Shown one piece after another: positions 8,230 through 17,188 of a stretch of DNA of 64,000 bases. The stretch covers positions 62,001 through 126,000 of the forward strand of contig DASPNR010000031.1 in the NCBI GenBank assembly GCA_035626395.1, given 5' to 3'. Under the pieces are notes generated by a model. It ran no database searches. It saw only the letters and a list, made by a program, of their open reading frames with translations, and had not been told where the DNA came from. Position numbers and translations under genes: made by a program. The stretch's first letter is position 1. Every line of letters starts with the position of its first letter. This DNA is from Candidatus Limnocylindrales bacterium (GTDB taxonomy: Bacteria; Desulfobacterota; Binatia; UBA1149; CAITLU01).

Positions 8230-9430
8230 GTCGCAGCGCCTCGATGGGATCGAGGCGCGCCGCGCGCCGCGCCGGGAAGAACCCGAAGATCACGCCGATG
8301 GCGCCCGAAAAGACGAACGCGATCGCGACGATGCCGAGGTCGAGGATGAACGGGATCTCCATCCCGCGGGTGATGGCGATGGCCGCCAGGATCGCCAGGG
8401 TGATGCCGATCAGGCCGCCGATCAGCGACAGCACGACCGCCTCGACGAGGAACTGCAGCAGCACCTCCCCTTCGAGCGCGCCCACGGCCAGGCGAGTTCC
8501 GATCTCGCGCGTCCGCTCGGTGACCGACACCAGCATGATGTTCATGATGCCGATGCCGCCCACCAGCAGGCTGACGGCGGCCACCGCTCCGAGCAGCGTC
8601 GTCAGCACGCGCGTCGTGCCGGTGAGCGTGGCGGTGATCTCCTTCATGTCGAAGACGGTGAAGTCGTCCTCTTCCCCCGTGGACAGATGGCGCCGCTCGC
8701 GCATGAGCAGGCGAATGTCGCGCGCGGCCTTCTCCGTCGACGTGCTCTCGTCCACCGATACCAGCATCGACGATACGTCCTGATTGCCGGTCAGGCGGCG
8801 CTGGAGCGTGTGCAGCGGCATGATGACGGTGTCGTCCTGGTCGGTCCCCATTCCGGACTGGCCCTTGGCCACGAGCAGGCCGATGACCTGGCACGTCACC
8901 TTGCCGGCGCGGATCAGCTCGCCGACCGGATCGACGCCGCCGAACAACTCCTCCCGCACCGTCTGCCCGATGACGCAGACCGCCTTACCCGAGCGCAACT
9001 CCGCGTCGTTGAACACGCGCCCCGACACCAGCGGCCAGGCACGCGCCACGAAGTAGTCGTTGTTGGTGCCGACGATCGTCGTGTTGCGATTGGCATTGCC
9101 ATACACCACCACCGCGGCGCTCGAGGACGTCGGCGCGACCGCCCGCAGCGAGCCGACCTGCTCGGCCAGCACCTCCACGTCGCGCTCGGTGAAGGGCCTG
9201 GACGTGGAGGATCCGCGCCCGGGGCCGCGTCCCTGACCCGGCGACACGTAGAGGATGTTGCTGCCCAGGCTGGAGATGTCGGCGCTGATCTTGGCCGTGG
9301 CGCCGCCGCCCACCGTCACCATCGTGATGACCGCGGCCACGCCGATCACGATCCCGAGCACGGTCAGGAACGAGCGCAGCGCATTGCGGCGGATCTGCCG
9401 CAGCGCCAGCAGCAGAGTGTCCCGCCACAT
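8222..9430 (-). CDS. MacB-type ABC transporter permease
   Basis: This 402-residue protein has the MacB topology. One N-terminal membrane helix (RSFLTVLGIVIGVAAVITMV) is followed by a large periplasmic core (residues about 45-270). Three C-terminal helices follow, with the conserved GGIGIMNIMLVSVTERTREIG and FFPARRAARLDPIEALR. Unlike E. coli MacB, the ATPase is a separate polypeptide. The start codon overlaps the ATPase stop by one base. MacB-type systems do not move substrate across the inner membrane but drive periplasmic substrates (macrolides, peptides, lipids, siderophores) into the outer duct. The specific cargo is unknown. Confidence 0.93.
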   Translation of the reverse strand: MWRDTLLLALRQIRRNALRSFLTVLGIVIGVAAVITMVTVGGGATAKISADISSLGSNILYVSPGQGRGPGRGSSTSRPFTERDVEVLAEQVGSLRAVAPTSSSAAVVVYGNANRNTTIVGTNNDYFVARAWPLVSGRVFNDAELRSGKAVCVIGQTVREELFGGVDPVGELIRAGKVTCQVIGLLVAKGQSGMGTDQDDTVIMPLHTLQRRLTGNQDVSSMLVSVDESTSTEKAARDIRLLMRERRHLSTGEEDDFTVFDMKEITATLTGTTRVLTTLLGAVAAVSLLVGGIGIMNIMLVSVTERTREIGTRLAVGALEGEVLLQFLVEAVVLSLIGGLIGITLAILAAIAITRGMEIPFILDLGIVAIAFVFSGAIGVIFGFFPARRAARLDPIEALRHE

Positions 9431-10143
9431 CAGCGGTTCTCCCGGTCGGACGATACCAGCCCGTCGCTGAAGTGCACGATGCGGCGCGCGTAGCGTGCCA
9501 TGTCCTGCTCGTGCGTGACCATGACGATGGTGATTCCGGCGTCGCGGTTGAAGCGCTGCAGCAGCTCCATGATCTCGATGCTGCGCGCCGAGTCGAGATT
9601 GCCCGTCGGCTCGTCCGCCAGCAGCAGCGAAGGCCTGGTGACGATCGCCCGTGCGATGGCCACGCGCTGCTGCTGTCCTCCCGAAAGCTCCGCGGGCGTA
9701 TGCGTCTCCCATCCGCGCAGGCCCACCTCCTCGATGGCCGCGAGTGCGGCGGCGCGCCGCTCGCGCGGCCGCGTGCCGCGATACATGAGCGGCAGCTCCA
9801 CGTTTTCGACGGCTGTGGTCCGCGGCAGCAGGTTGAAGCCCTGGAAGACGAAGCCGAGCCAGAAGCGTCGCAGCAGCGCCCGCTGGCGCCGCGACAGCGT
9901 GGTGACCTCCACGTCCCGAAAGCGATAGCTGCCGCCGCTCGGCGTATCCAGGCAACCGACGATGTTCATGCACGTGGACTTGCCCGAGCCGCTCGGCCCC
10001 ATCACCGCCACGAACTCCCCGCGGTCGATGTCGAGGTCGATGCCGCGCAGCGCATGCATTGCGGCCTGCCCGCTGCCGTAGATCTTGCGTACGCCGCGAA
10101 GCCGGATCAGCGGCGCATTGCCGTTGAAGCCTGCCGTGCTCAC
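9430..10143 (-). CDS. ABC transporter ATP-binding protein (MacB/LolD type)
   Basis: This 237-residue nucleotide-binding protein carries Walker A GPSGSGKS (49-56), a Q-loop at FVFQGFNLL, signature LSGGQQQR, Walker B LLLADEP with TGNLDS, and switch His in VTHEQ. The GCLDTPSGG and TGNLDS forms are typical of the MacB/LolD/FtsE class. The first codons overlap the end of the membrane-fusion gene by 4 bp (ATGA type) and the last base overlaps the permease start, so the operon is translationally linked throughout. It powers the mechanotransmission cycle of the permease at the inner membrane. Confidence 0.95.
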   Translation of the reverse strand: MSTAGFNGNAPLIRLRGVRKIYGSGQAAMHALRGIDLDIDRGEFVAVMGPSGSGKSTCMNIVGCLDTPSGGSYRFRDVEVTTLSRRQRALLRRFWLGFVFQGFNLLPRTTAVENVELPLMYRGTRPRERRAAALAAIEEVGLRGWETHTPAELSGGQQQRVAIARAIVTRPSLLLADEPTGNLDSARSIEIMELLQRFNRDAGITIVMVTHEQDMARYARRIVHFSDGLVSSDRENR

Positions 10144-11426
10144 TGCGTGTTCGGTGGAGTGGCGTCCACGATCAGATCCTCGCCCTCGCGCAGCTCGCCT
10201 TCGACCACTTCGGTCATGCGTCCGTCGGTCAGTCCGGTGGTGATGGTGACGGCGACGGGCTCGCCATCCTCGAGGCGATAGACCGTTCGCGTGCGTCCCT
10301 TGGGCTCCTCGCTGCGCTGCGGCCCGCCGCGCCGGCGGCTGAACGGAACGATCTTCTGCAACAGGCTGCGGTCGTCCTCGCGCGTCCTGGGCGGAACGAA
10401 GCGGAGCGCGGCGTTGGGGGCGAGCGTCGCCTGCTCGAGCGTGGCCACGACGATCTCGGCGGTGGCGGTCATGCCCGGACGCAGCGCCAGGTCCTCGTTG
10501 CGCACCTCGAGCACGGCCTTGTAGCTGACCACGTTGTTGACGGTCTCGGATGCATAGCGAAGCTGCGTGATGCGCGCCGGGAAGCGCCGATCCGGATACG
10601 CGTCGACCGTGAACGTGGCGTCCTGTCCTTCGCGCACCTGCCCGACGTCAGCCTCGTCGACGTCCACCTCGAGCTCCATCTGCTCGAGGCTTTCGGCCAG
10701 CGTGAACAGCTTGGGCGCCTGAAACGAGGCGGCGATCGTCTGGCCCGGCTCGACCTCGCGGCTGAGCACCACGCCGTCGATGGGCGAGCGGATCTCGGCC
10801 TTGGCCAGGTTGGTGCGGTCGAAGTCGACCTTGGCCTGCGCAAGCTCGATCTGCGCCTGCGCGTTGGCGACCGCCGCGCGGCCGCGTGCAACGGCGGCTT
10901 CGGCATTGTCCATCTCCTGCCTGGACGGAACGCGTCCGCCGCTGGCCTTTCGCACCGCAACCAGACGCGACAGCGCGGCTTCGGCCTCGGCAAGCGTGGC
11001 CTTCTTTTCCTGCAGGCCCGCCTTGGCCACGTCGAGCTCCGCCTGCGACTGCAGCGCCTCGGCCTGCAGCTTGGAGAGATCCAGCCGCGCCAGCACCTGG
11101 CCTTTCGTGATGCGATCGTTATAGTCGACGTGGACGGTGTCGATGACGCCCGAAAGCTCGCTGCCGATCTCGACCTGATTGGTGGGCTGCAGCGCACCGG
11201 TGGCGCTGACGGTGACGACCAGCGGCCCGCGCGCAACCGCCTCGGTGCGATACTGCACGCGCTGCGAATCATCGTCGGGGCCCATCGCCCACCACAGCAT
11301 GGCAGCAATGGCGGCCGCGCCGCCGATCAGCGCGAGACGCCGCCGGCGCGCCGCGACCAGCGCGTCCTCCGCCGCCAGCAGTTCCTCGACGTCGCTGCCG
11401 CGCGGCTGTTCCTGCGGGGAAGCCAT
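10140..11426 (-). CDS. Periplasmic adaptor (HlyD/MacA-type membrane fusion protein)
   Basis: This 428-residue protein has an inner-membrane anchor near residues 31-47. A barrel/lipoyl half follows (VTVSATGALQPTNQVEIGSELSG), then an alpha-hairpin (residues about 115-215, Ala/Glu/Lys-rich coiled coil). The second lipoyl half (PIDGVVLSREVEPGQTIAA) and a beta-barrel and membrane-proximal domain complete it. Residues about 340-375 are an unusually charged Arg-rich insertion. It would bridge the MacB-type permease and the outer-membrane duct. It is the first gene of the operon, facing a divergent lipoprotein gene across about 165 bp, where the promoter must lie. Confidence 0.92.
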   Translation of the reverse strand: MASPQEQPRGSDVEELLAAEDALVAARRRRLALIGGAAAIAAMLWWAMGPDDDSQRVQYRTEAVARGPLVVTVSATGALQPTNQVEIGSELSGVIDTVHVDYNDRITKGQVLARLDLSKLQAEALQSQAELDVAKAGLQEKKATLAEAEAALSRLVAVRKASGGRVPSRQEMDNAEAAVARGRAAVANAQAQIELAQAKVDFDRTNLAKAEIRSPIDGVVLSREVEPGQTIAASFQAPKLFTLAESLEQMELEVDVDEADVGQVREGQDATFTVDAYPDRRFPARITQLRYASETVNNVVSYKAVLEVRNEDLALRPGMTATAEIVVATLEQATLAPNAALRFVPPRTREDDRSLLQKIVPFSRRRGGPQRSEEPKGRTRTVYRLEDGEPVAVTITTGLTDGRMTEVVEGELREGEDLIVDATPPNTQ

Positions 11427-11590
11427 TTCGTCGATTCAATCGCAGCCGTACGGAAACAGAAAGCCGCTTCCTCCCGCTATGGCAGACGTGGAGGTGCTGC
11501 CTGCATCCGAGGCCGCATCGCCATCGGCAGGAAGAAACGTGAAGAGCCGCGCTGTCTGGATTCGCGGCAGCCGCCGTAGTACTTGCCGGC

Positions 11591-12994
11591 ATGGCAAGCT
11601 CGATGCGCGCTGTCGCCGCTGCGGTGCTGCTGCTCCTGGCGGGCTGCGGCGAACAGCCGCCTCTGGTCCAGAGACCGGCCGGAGACGCAGCCTCTCTGGT
11701 CATCCGCAACGTGCGCGTGTTCGATGCGCCGCGCGCGCGCCTGGCCGATGGCACCGCCGACGTTCTGATCCGCGACGGCAGGATCGCGGCGGTCGGTGTC
11801 TGCGGGCTCGATTGCGGCGGCGTCCCCGAGCTGGCCGGCAATGGCGGCACATTGCTTCCCGGCTTCGTGGACACGCACACGCACACCGGCTCCTCCTCGA
11901 ATCCGCCCGGGGCCACCGGCTCGCTTCCCGATCTCGACCAGACGCTTGCGGCATTTCTCTATGCCGGCGTGACGACGGTGCTGGACCTCGGCAATCTTTC
12001 CCCGGCCGTGTTCGAGCTGCGCGCGGAGATCGCGGATGGGCAAAGGCTCGGTCCGCGTGTGTTCGCCGCCGGCCCGGTCTTCACCGCCCATGGCGGGCAT
12101 CCGGCCGAGGTGCTGCGCGAGTGGCTGCCCTGGTATCTGAAGTGGTACGTGCTGCCGCGTGCCACGCGCGAAATCGCGACGCCTCAGGACGCGCGCGAGG
12201 CGGTGGCCGAGCTGGTCGAGCATCGGCCCGACATGCTCAAGATCACCGTCGACGCAGGCGCGCGCGGCGACGTCCCGAATCTGACGGCCGAGGCCCTGGC
12301 CGCGATCATCGCTGCCGGGCATGACGCCGGCATCCGCTCCATCGTCCACATCGGCGATTCCGCCGAAACGCTGATGGCGGTGCGCGCCGGCGCCGATGCG
12401 CTGGCGCATTCGCCGTGGCGCGACGAGCTGACCGAAGAGGCGGTGGCCGCACTGGCCGAGAAGCCGACGCCCGTGGTCGCGACCATCGCCGGATGGGACC
12501 TCGGCGGTCGGCCGCGACAGACGCTGGAGGATTTCCTCCCCATCGAGCGCGAGGTGGCACCGCCCGAGCTCGTCGATCGCCTGCTGAAGACGCCGCCGGC
12601 GCAGGACGAGATGACGCGGTCCTTCATGCAGGCCGCATCGGCGTCGTGGGATGCGCGCCGGCGCAACGTCGGAAAGCTGATGGCGGCGGGGGTTCCGGTG
12701 CTGGCGGGCAGCGACGCGGCCAACCCCGGCAACATCGCCGGTGCCGGTCTGCACCTCGAGCTCATCAAGCTGGTCGAGGCGGGCCTGCTTCCGGGACAGG
12801 CGCTGCGCGCCGCAACCTACGACGGGGCTCGATTCCTGGCCCGCCGCGATGCCGACTTCGGCGAAATTGCCATCGGCAAGCGCGCCGACCTCGTCCTGAT
12901 CGATGGCGATCCCACCGCGCGCATCGAGGACACCGCCAGGATCGCACACGTGATTCTGGGCGGAGTGCCGCTGACGCGCACGCCGCACCGCTGA
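11591..12994 (+). CDS. Lipoprotein amidohydrolase (imidazolonepropionase-like)
   Basis: This 467-residue amidohydrolase begins with a lipoprotein signal peptide ending LLAGC (Cys19), so it is probably periplasm-facing and lipid-anchored. The metal-binding HxH is in VDTHTHTG (His96, His98). Further conserved features are KITVDAGARG, HIGDSAETLMAVRAGADALAHS, VLAGSDAANPG with the metal Asp, and the C-terminal composite-domain text GKRADLVLIDGDP. The family hydrolyses C-N bonds in cyclic or peptide-like compounds. Secreted members of this branch are often annotated as imidazolonepropionase-like without evidence, so the substrate is open. It is divergent from the export operon and probably shares its control region. 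Confidence 0.85.
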   Translation: MASSMRAVAAAVLLLLAGCGEQPPLVQRPAGDAASLVIRNVRVFDAPRARLADGTADVLIRDGRIAAVGVCGLDCGGVPELAGNGGTLLPGFVDTHTHTGSSSNPPGATGSLPDLDQTLAAFLYAGVTTVLDLGNLSPAVFELRAEIADGQRLGPRVFAAGPVFTAHGGHPAEVLREWLPWYLKWYVLPRATREIATPQDAREAVAELVEHRPDMLKITVDAGARGDVPNLTAEALAAIIAAGHDAGIRSIVHIGDSAETLMAVRAGADALAHSPWRDELTEEAVAALAEKPTPVVATIAGWDLGGRPRQTLEDFLPIEREVAPPELVDRLLKTPPAQDEMTRSFMQAASASWDARRRNVGKLMAAGVPVLAGSDAANPGNIAGAGLHLELIKLVEAGLLPGQALRAATYDGARFLARRDADFGEIAIGKRADLVLIDGDPTARIEDTARIAHVILGGVPLTRTPHR

Positions 12995-13063
12995 CGCCCG
13001 CGCCGCGCGCCGGCGCCACGCTGGGACGCGCGATGCCGTGCGACGCAGGCGCGAGGCCTGCAG

Positions 13064-13645
13064 CTACGGTTTGGCCACGCCGATGACCGCGCATGCGACG
13101 CGACCGCCGGCATCGCCGGTGGGCTGCGTCTTCAGGTCGTCGGCCTTGGCGTGCACGATCAGCCCGCGTCCGAGAATGCTGTTGACGCCCTCGAACGTGG
13201 CGCGCTTGTCGGTGTGATCGATGGTCGCCGTGCCGTCCTCGCCGGCTTCGACGTTGCCGAGGTCGCCGGTGTGACGGGCGGCATCGGTGGGCGCCGCGTG
13301 CGGCTCGCCGGTCGGATTGAAGTGGCCGCCGGCCGACGTCGCATCGGGCGCCGAGCAGTCGCCGAACTCGTGCACGTGAAAGCCGTGCTTGCCCGGGGTC
13401 AGGCCGCTGATGGTGCCGCTGACCTTCACGCCGTCTCCGGCCTTGGTGAAGGTGATGGTGCCGCTGACCTTGCTGCCTTCGGTGGCGCGCAGCACCGCCA
13501 CGGCTTTGGTCGGCGCGGCCGCGGCGGCATGCGCGCCGTGCGCCGCCGCCGTCCCGGCTGCCGGCGCAGCCGTTCCCTGTGCGTGCGCAGTACCGAGAAA
13601 CAAGGCGCCGAAAGCCGCAAGAGTCACAGAAGCCGTAGATCGCAT
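13064..13645 (-). CDS. sodC: Cu/Zn superoxide dismutase
   Basis: This 193-residue exported enzyme disproportionates superoxide in the periplasm. A signal peptide ends near AHA-Q (residue 22), and an Ala/His-rich linker (residues 24-46) precedes the domain. Copper ligands are in HGFHVHEFGDCS (His90, His92), with Cys97 of the disulfide. The zinc loop contains GGHFNP (His108) and PHAAPTDAARHTGDLGN. The C-terminus has GLIVHAKADD and GGRVACAVIG with the second disulfide Cys. A strong GGAGGT lies just before the ATG. The gene is single, convergent with the amidohydrolase gene. Confidence 0.95.
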   Translation of the reverse strand: MRSTASVTLAAFGALFLGTAHAQGTAAPAAGTAAAHGAHAAAAAPTKAVAVLRATEGSKVSGTITFTKAGDGVKVSGTISGLTPGKHGFHVHEFGDCSAPDATSAGGHFNPTGEPHAAPTDAARHTGDLGNVEAGEDGTATIDHTDKRATFEGVNSILGRGLIVHAKADDLKTQPTGDAGGRVACAVIGVAKP

Positions 13646-13684
13646 TCGGTTACCTCCGGGACGAGCGTTGCGCGGAAGTATCCC

Positions 13685-14863
13685 CTAAATCCGTTCCACC
13701 GCCAGCGCCGTCGCCTCTCCGCCTCCGATGCACAGCGCCGCCACGCCGCGGTGCAGCCCGCGCCTTTCTAGCGCCGACAGCAGCGTCGAGACGATGCGGG
13801 CGCCCGACGCACCGATGGGATGGCCGAGCGCACATGCGCCGCCGTTCACGTTGACGCGCGAGTGCGGCAGGCCCAGCTCCTTCATCGCCGCCATCGTCAC
13901 CACGGCAAACGCTTCGTTGATCTCGAAGAGATCGACGTCCTCGGCGCTCCAGCCAGCCCTGGCCAGCACCTTCTGGATCGCGCCGACCGGCGCCGTCGTG
14001 AACCATGCCGGGGCCTGCGCGTGGAACGCATGGCCACGGATGACGGCGGCCACGCCGCGGCCGCGTCGTTGCGCCTCGCTCTGTCGCATCAGCACCAGCG
14101 CCGCGGCTCCGTCGGAGATCGAGCTCGAGTTGGCGGCCGTCACCGTGCCATCCTTGGCAAAAGCGGGCCTGAGCATCGGGATCTTCTCGGGCGCCGCCTT
14201 GGCCGGCTGCTCATCGATGCGGACGATCTGCTCGCCGCTGCGCGTGGCCACGGAGACCGGCACGATCTCGGCGGTGAAATCGCCGTCGCCGGCGCGTCGC
14301 GCGCGCATCAGCGACTCGACTGCGAACGCGTCCTGCTGCTCGCGCGTGAAGCCGAAGTGGCGCGCCGTCTCCTCGGCGAAGCTGCCCATGAGACGGCCCT
14401 GCTCGTAGGCGTCCTCGAGGCCGTCGAAAAACATGTGGTCCTTGACCGCGCTGTGGCCCATGCGAGCGCCGGCGCGCGCCTTGGGCAGCAGGTAGGGCGC
14501 GTTGCTCATGCTCTCCATGCCGCCAGCGACGATGATGCCGCGGCTGCCTGCCGCGATGGCATCGTGGGCGAGGATCGTGGCCTGCATGCCCGAGCCGCAC
14601 ATCTTGTTGACGGTCGTGCATCCGGCGCTGTGCGCGATGCCCGCGCCCAGCGCGGCCTGCCGCGCTGGCGCCTGTCCGAGGCCCGCGGGCAGCACGCATC
14701 CCATCATCACTTCCTCGACATCATCGCCGGCAACGCCGGCGCGCTCGATGGCGGCGGCGATGGCGACCGAGCCGAGCCTGGTGGCGGAAACGCTGGAAAG
14801 GTCGCCCAGAAAGCCGCCCATCGGCGTGCGGGCATGACCGGTGATGACGACAGGATCGCTCAT
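13685..14863 (-). CDS. Acetyl-CoA acetyltransferase (thiolase)
   Basis: This 392-residue thiolase carries the acyl-accepting Cys89 in NKMCGSGMQA. The other catalytic elements are NEAFAV, GGACALGHPIGASGARI (His) and the second Cys in ALCIGGGEATA. Length and order match biosynthetic/degradative thiolase II, which interconverts two acetyl-CoA with acetoacetyl-CoA or trims 3-ketoacyl-CoA. It follows the quinone-oxidoreductase gene by 15 bp on the same strand, so the two form an operon. The pairing suggests fatty-acid or branched-acid oxidation but does not decide between synthesis and breakdown. Confidence 0.95.
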   Translation of the reverse strand: MSDPVVITGHARTPMGGFLGDLSSVSATRLGSVAIAAAIERAGVAGDDVEEVMMGCVLPAGLGQAPARQAALGAGIAHSAGCTTVNKMCGSGMQATILAHDAIAAGSRGIIVAGGMESMSNAPYLLPKARAGARMGHSAVKDHMFFDGLEDAYEQGRLMGSFAEETARHFGFTREQQDAFAVESLMRARRAGDGDFTAEIVPVSVATRSGEQIVRIDEQPAKAAPEKIPMLRPAFAKDGTVTAANSSSISDGAAALVLMRQSEAQRRGRGVAAVIRGHAFHAQAPAWFTTAPVGAIQKVLARAGWSAEDVDLFEINEAFAVVTMAAMKELGLPHSRVNVNGGACALGHPIGASGARIVSTLLSALERRGLHRGVAALCIGGGEATALAVERI

Positions 14864-14878
14864 GAAGATTTCTCGCCT

Positions 14879-15901
14879 TCAGGGAACCAGCAGGACCTTG
14901 CCGAGGTTCTTGCGGTCCTGAATGTAGTGATGCGCTGCCGCGGCCTGCGCAAACGGGAACGTGCGATCGACGTGCGGCCGCACGACTCCCTGCCTCCACA
15001 GCTCCAGAAGATGGTCGCCCCACTTTCTGAGACGATCGACCTCGCCCCACATGTGTCCGAGGTTGACGCCGAAGACGCCCTTGTTCGCGTTGAGCAGCGC
15101 GGGCGGATTGAACTGCAGCCACGGCATGCTCGCCACCGTCTTGAGCGCTCCGAGGATGCTGCGCTCCTTGCCCGTGGCGGCCGCCGACATGCCGAACATG
15201 CCGAGACGCCCCGTGGGCGCGAGCAACCGGTAGCCTTTCTTGAAAGAATCGCCGCCGACCGCATCGAGAATCAGCTCGACGCCGCGGCCGCCGGTGATCT
15301 GCCGCGCGCGCTGCTCGAAGTCTTCGGTGCGGTAGTCGATGAGATGATCGACACCGAGCTGTCGCAGCTGCTCGTGCTTGGAATGCGACGCGGTGCCGAT
15401 GACGGTGGCGCCGATGTGCTTGGCAAGCTGCGTGGCGGCGATCCCGACGCCACCGCCGGCCGAGTGCACCAGCATGGTCTCGCCGGCGCGCAGGCCGCCC
15501 ATGACGATGACGAGCTGGTAGGCGGTGAAGTAGTTGACCGGAATGGCCGCGCCCTCCTCGGCGCTCATGCCTTCGGGCCGGGCGAAGACCTGGCTGACCG
15601 GGACGCAGACGACGTCCGAGTAGCCGCCGAAGCGCGTCATGGCCAGAACCTCGCGTCCGACCCACGCCTCATCGACGCCTGCACCGACCGCGTCGACGCG
15701 GCCGCCGACTTCATAGCCGACCACCACGGGCATGGCCGGAAGATCCGGATACAGACCGAGGCGTCCCATGATGTCGGCGAAGTTGACGCCGCTGGCCTCG
15801 ACGCGAACCCGCATCTGCCCGGCCTGCGGCTGCGGATCGGGCGCCTCGCGCACCTCCAGGACTTCGGGCGGACCGGCCCTGGGTATCCAGACCTGACGCA
15901 T
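14879..15901 (-). CDS. NADPH:quinone reductase-like zinc-independent MDR oxidoreductase
   Basis: This 340-residue medium-chain dehydrogenase/reductase has the GroES-like N-terminus (VEASGVNFADIMGRLGLYP). The Rossmann half carries HSAGGGVGIAATQLAKHIGA, followed by the lineage-typical TASHSKHEQLRQLGVDHLIDY. No zinc-ligand Cys cluster is present, which fits the quinone-reductase branch. I start at MRQVWIP (15901); a much longer in-frame extension upstream runs across the hemH gene and is not coding. It is the first gene of an operon with the thiolase. The true acceptor could be a quinone or an enoyl compound. Confidence 0.9.
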   Translation of the reverse strand: MRQVWIPRAGPPEVLEVREAPDPQPQAGQMRVRVEASGVNFADIMGRLGLYPDLPAMPVVVGYEVGGRVDAVGAGVDEAWVGREVLAMTRFGGYSDVVCVPVSQVFARPEGMSAEEGAAIPVNYFTAYQLVIVMGGLRAGETMLVHSAGGGVGIAATQLAKHIGATVIGTASHSKHEQLRQLGVDHLIDYRTEDFEQRARQITGGRGVELILDAVGGDSFKKGYRLLAPTGRLGMFGMSAAATGKERSILGALKTVASMPWLQFNPPALLNANKGVFGVNLGHMWGEVDRLRKWGDHLLELWRQGVVRPHVDRTFPFAQAAAAHHYIQDRKNLGKVLLVP

Positions 15902-15932
15902 GCGGCAGTAGTAGTCGCGGAACGAGGGCAGA

Positions 15933-15956
15933 TACAATTTCGCGGCGGCGCCGCCG
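15933..15956. promoter_or_regulatory. Control region between oxidoreductase and hemH
   Basis: The 72-bp divergent spacer contains TACAAT at 15933-15938, a good -10-like hexamer for hemH, 36 bp before its ATG. A perfect 14-bp palindrome, CGGCGGCGCCGCCG, follows at 15943-15956. No convincing -35 is visible. The palindrome may be a binding site or chance in GC-rich DNA. Confidence 0.35.
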
Positions 15957-15973
15957 GCAGATAGCATCGGACG

Positions 15974-17011
15974 ATGGCTCTGCGGGCGACAGCCGGCGAC
16001 GGCGCGTTCGACGCCCTCCTGGTGCTTTCCTTCGGCGGCCCCGAAGGACCCGAGGAGGTGATGCCGTTCCTCGAGAACGTCACGCGCGGGCGCGGCGTAC
16101 CACGCGAGCGTCTGGAGCAGGTGGCCCGGCAGTACATGCTCTTCGGCGGCGTCAGCCCGATCAATGACGAATGCCGCAAGCTCATCTCGGTCCTGGAAGC
16201 GGAGCTGCAAGCCGCCGGCCTGCGGCTGCCGGTGTACTGGGGCAACAGGAACTGGACGCCGCTGCTCGCGGATACGGTCGCGCAGATGGCGCACGACGGC
16301 GTGACGCGCGCGCTGGCGATCGCCACCTCTGCCTACAGCTCGTACTCGGCGTGCCGGCAGTATCTCGACGACATCGATCGCGCACGCGCCGCCGTCGGCG
16401 CCGCGGCCCCGGTCATCGAGAAGATTCCGCCGTACTGGAACCACCCGGGCTTCATCGAGACGATGGCCGCCAGCGTGCGCGCCGCGCTCGAGGCTCTCGG
16501 CGACGTTCCGCGGGAGCGCACGCGACTGGTCTTCACCGCGCACTCGATCCCGGCATCGATGGCTGCCACCTGCGATTACGTCGAGGAACTGCGCGAAGCC
16601 TCACGGCTGGTCGCCGAGCGCGCTGCGCCGGCTCTGGGGTGGGATCTGGTCTATCAAAGCCGCAGTGGTGCGCCGGGCCAGGCCTGGCTCGAGCCGGACG
16701 TGCGCGATCATCTCGTCACGCTGCCTCCGCAAGGCGTGGCCGGCGTGGTGCTGGTGCCGATCGGCTTCGTCGCCGATCACATGGAGGTGAAATTCGACCT
16801 GGACGTGGAGGCAGCGCAGGTGGCGGTGCGATGCGGCCTGGCAGTTTCTCGTGCGGCTTGCGTCGGCGCTGCGCCCCGCTTCGTCGCCGGCCTGGTCGAC
16901 ATCGTTCGTGCGCGGCTCGAGGGACGCGCGCCACGAGTCCTGGGCGCGCGCGGCGCGAGGCCGTGGCCGTGCAAGCCCGGCTGCTGCGCGTACACGCCAG
17001 GGCGCCCGTAG
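15974..17011 (+). CDS. hemH: Ferrochelatase
   Basis: This 345-residue enzyme inserts ferrous iron into a porphyrin, the last or next-to-last step of heme synthesis. Family marks are LLVLSFGGPEGPEEV at the N-terminus, RQYMLFGGVSPIN, and TAHSIPASMA with the catalytic His. YQSRSGAPGQAWLEPDV and VPIGFVADHMEVKFDLDVEA follow. The C-terminal WPCKPGCCAY gives three closely spaced Cys that could hold a [2Fe-2S] cluster, as shown for some bacterial ferrochelatases, though the spacing here was not matched to a known type. Whether it uses protoporphyrin or coproporphyrin cannot be told by eye. No other heme genes are adjacent. Confidence 0.93.
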   Translation: MALRATAGDGAFDALLVLSFGGPEGPEEVMPFLENVTRGRGVPRERLEQVARQYMLFGGVSPINDECRKLISVLEAELQAAGLRLPVYWGNRNWTPLLADTVAQMAHDGVTRALAIATSAYSSYSACRQYLDDIDRARAAVGAAAPVIEKIPPYWNHPGFIETMAASVRAALEALGDVPRERTRLVFTAHSIPASMAATCDYVEELREASRLVAERAAPALGWDLVYQSRSGAPGQAWLEPDVRDHLVTLPPQGVAGVVLVPIGFVADHMEVKFDLDVEAAQVAVRCGLAVSRAACVGAAPRFVAGLVDIVRARLEGRAPRVLGARGARPWPCKPGCCAYTPGRP

Positions 17012-17086
17012 CCGGCGGCTCAGGCGGCGGGTCGGCACCTGAAAGGCGCGACGTACCGGGTGCGCGAAAGAAGCGCCGCGCAGGCG

Positions 17087-17116
17087 AAAAAAAGGACGCC
17101 GGCATTGCCGGCGTCC
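17087..17116 (-). terminator. Intrinsic terminator of the secreted cysteine-domain gene
   Basis: GGACGCCGGC and GCCGGCGTCC form a perfect 10-bp stem around ATT. On the minus strand the stem is followed directly by seven T (17093-17087). It lies about 70 bp past the stop at 17189 and is a classic intrinsic terminator. Confidence 0.88.
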
Positions 17117-17188
17117 TCTCTCCTCTCCATGCCGCCTGGCACGGCGGGCGCCGCAAGGCGCCCATCGCACCATCAGCTCGCTCATCGT

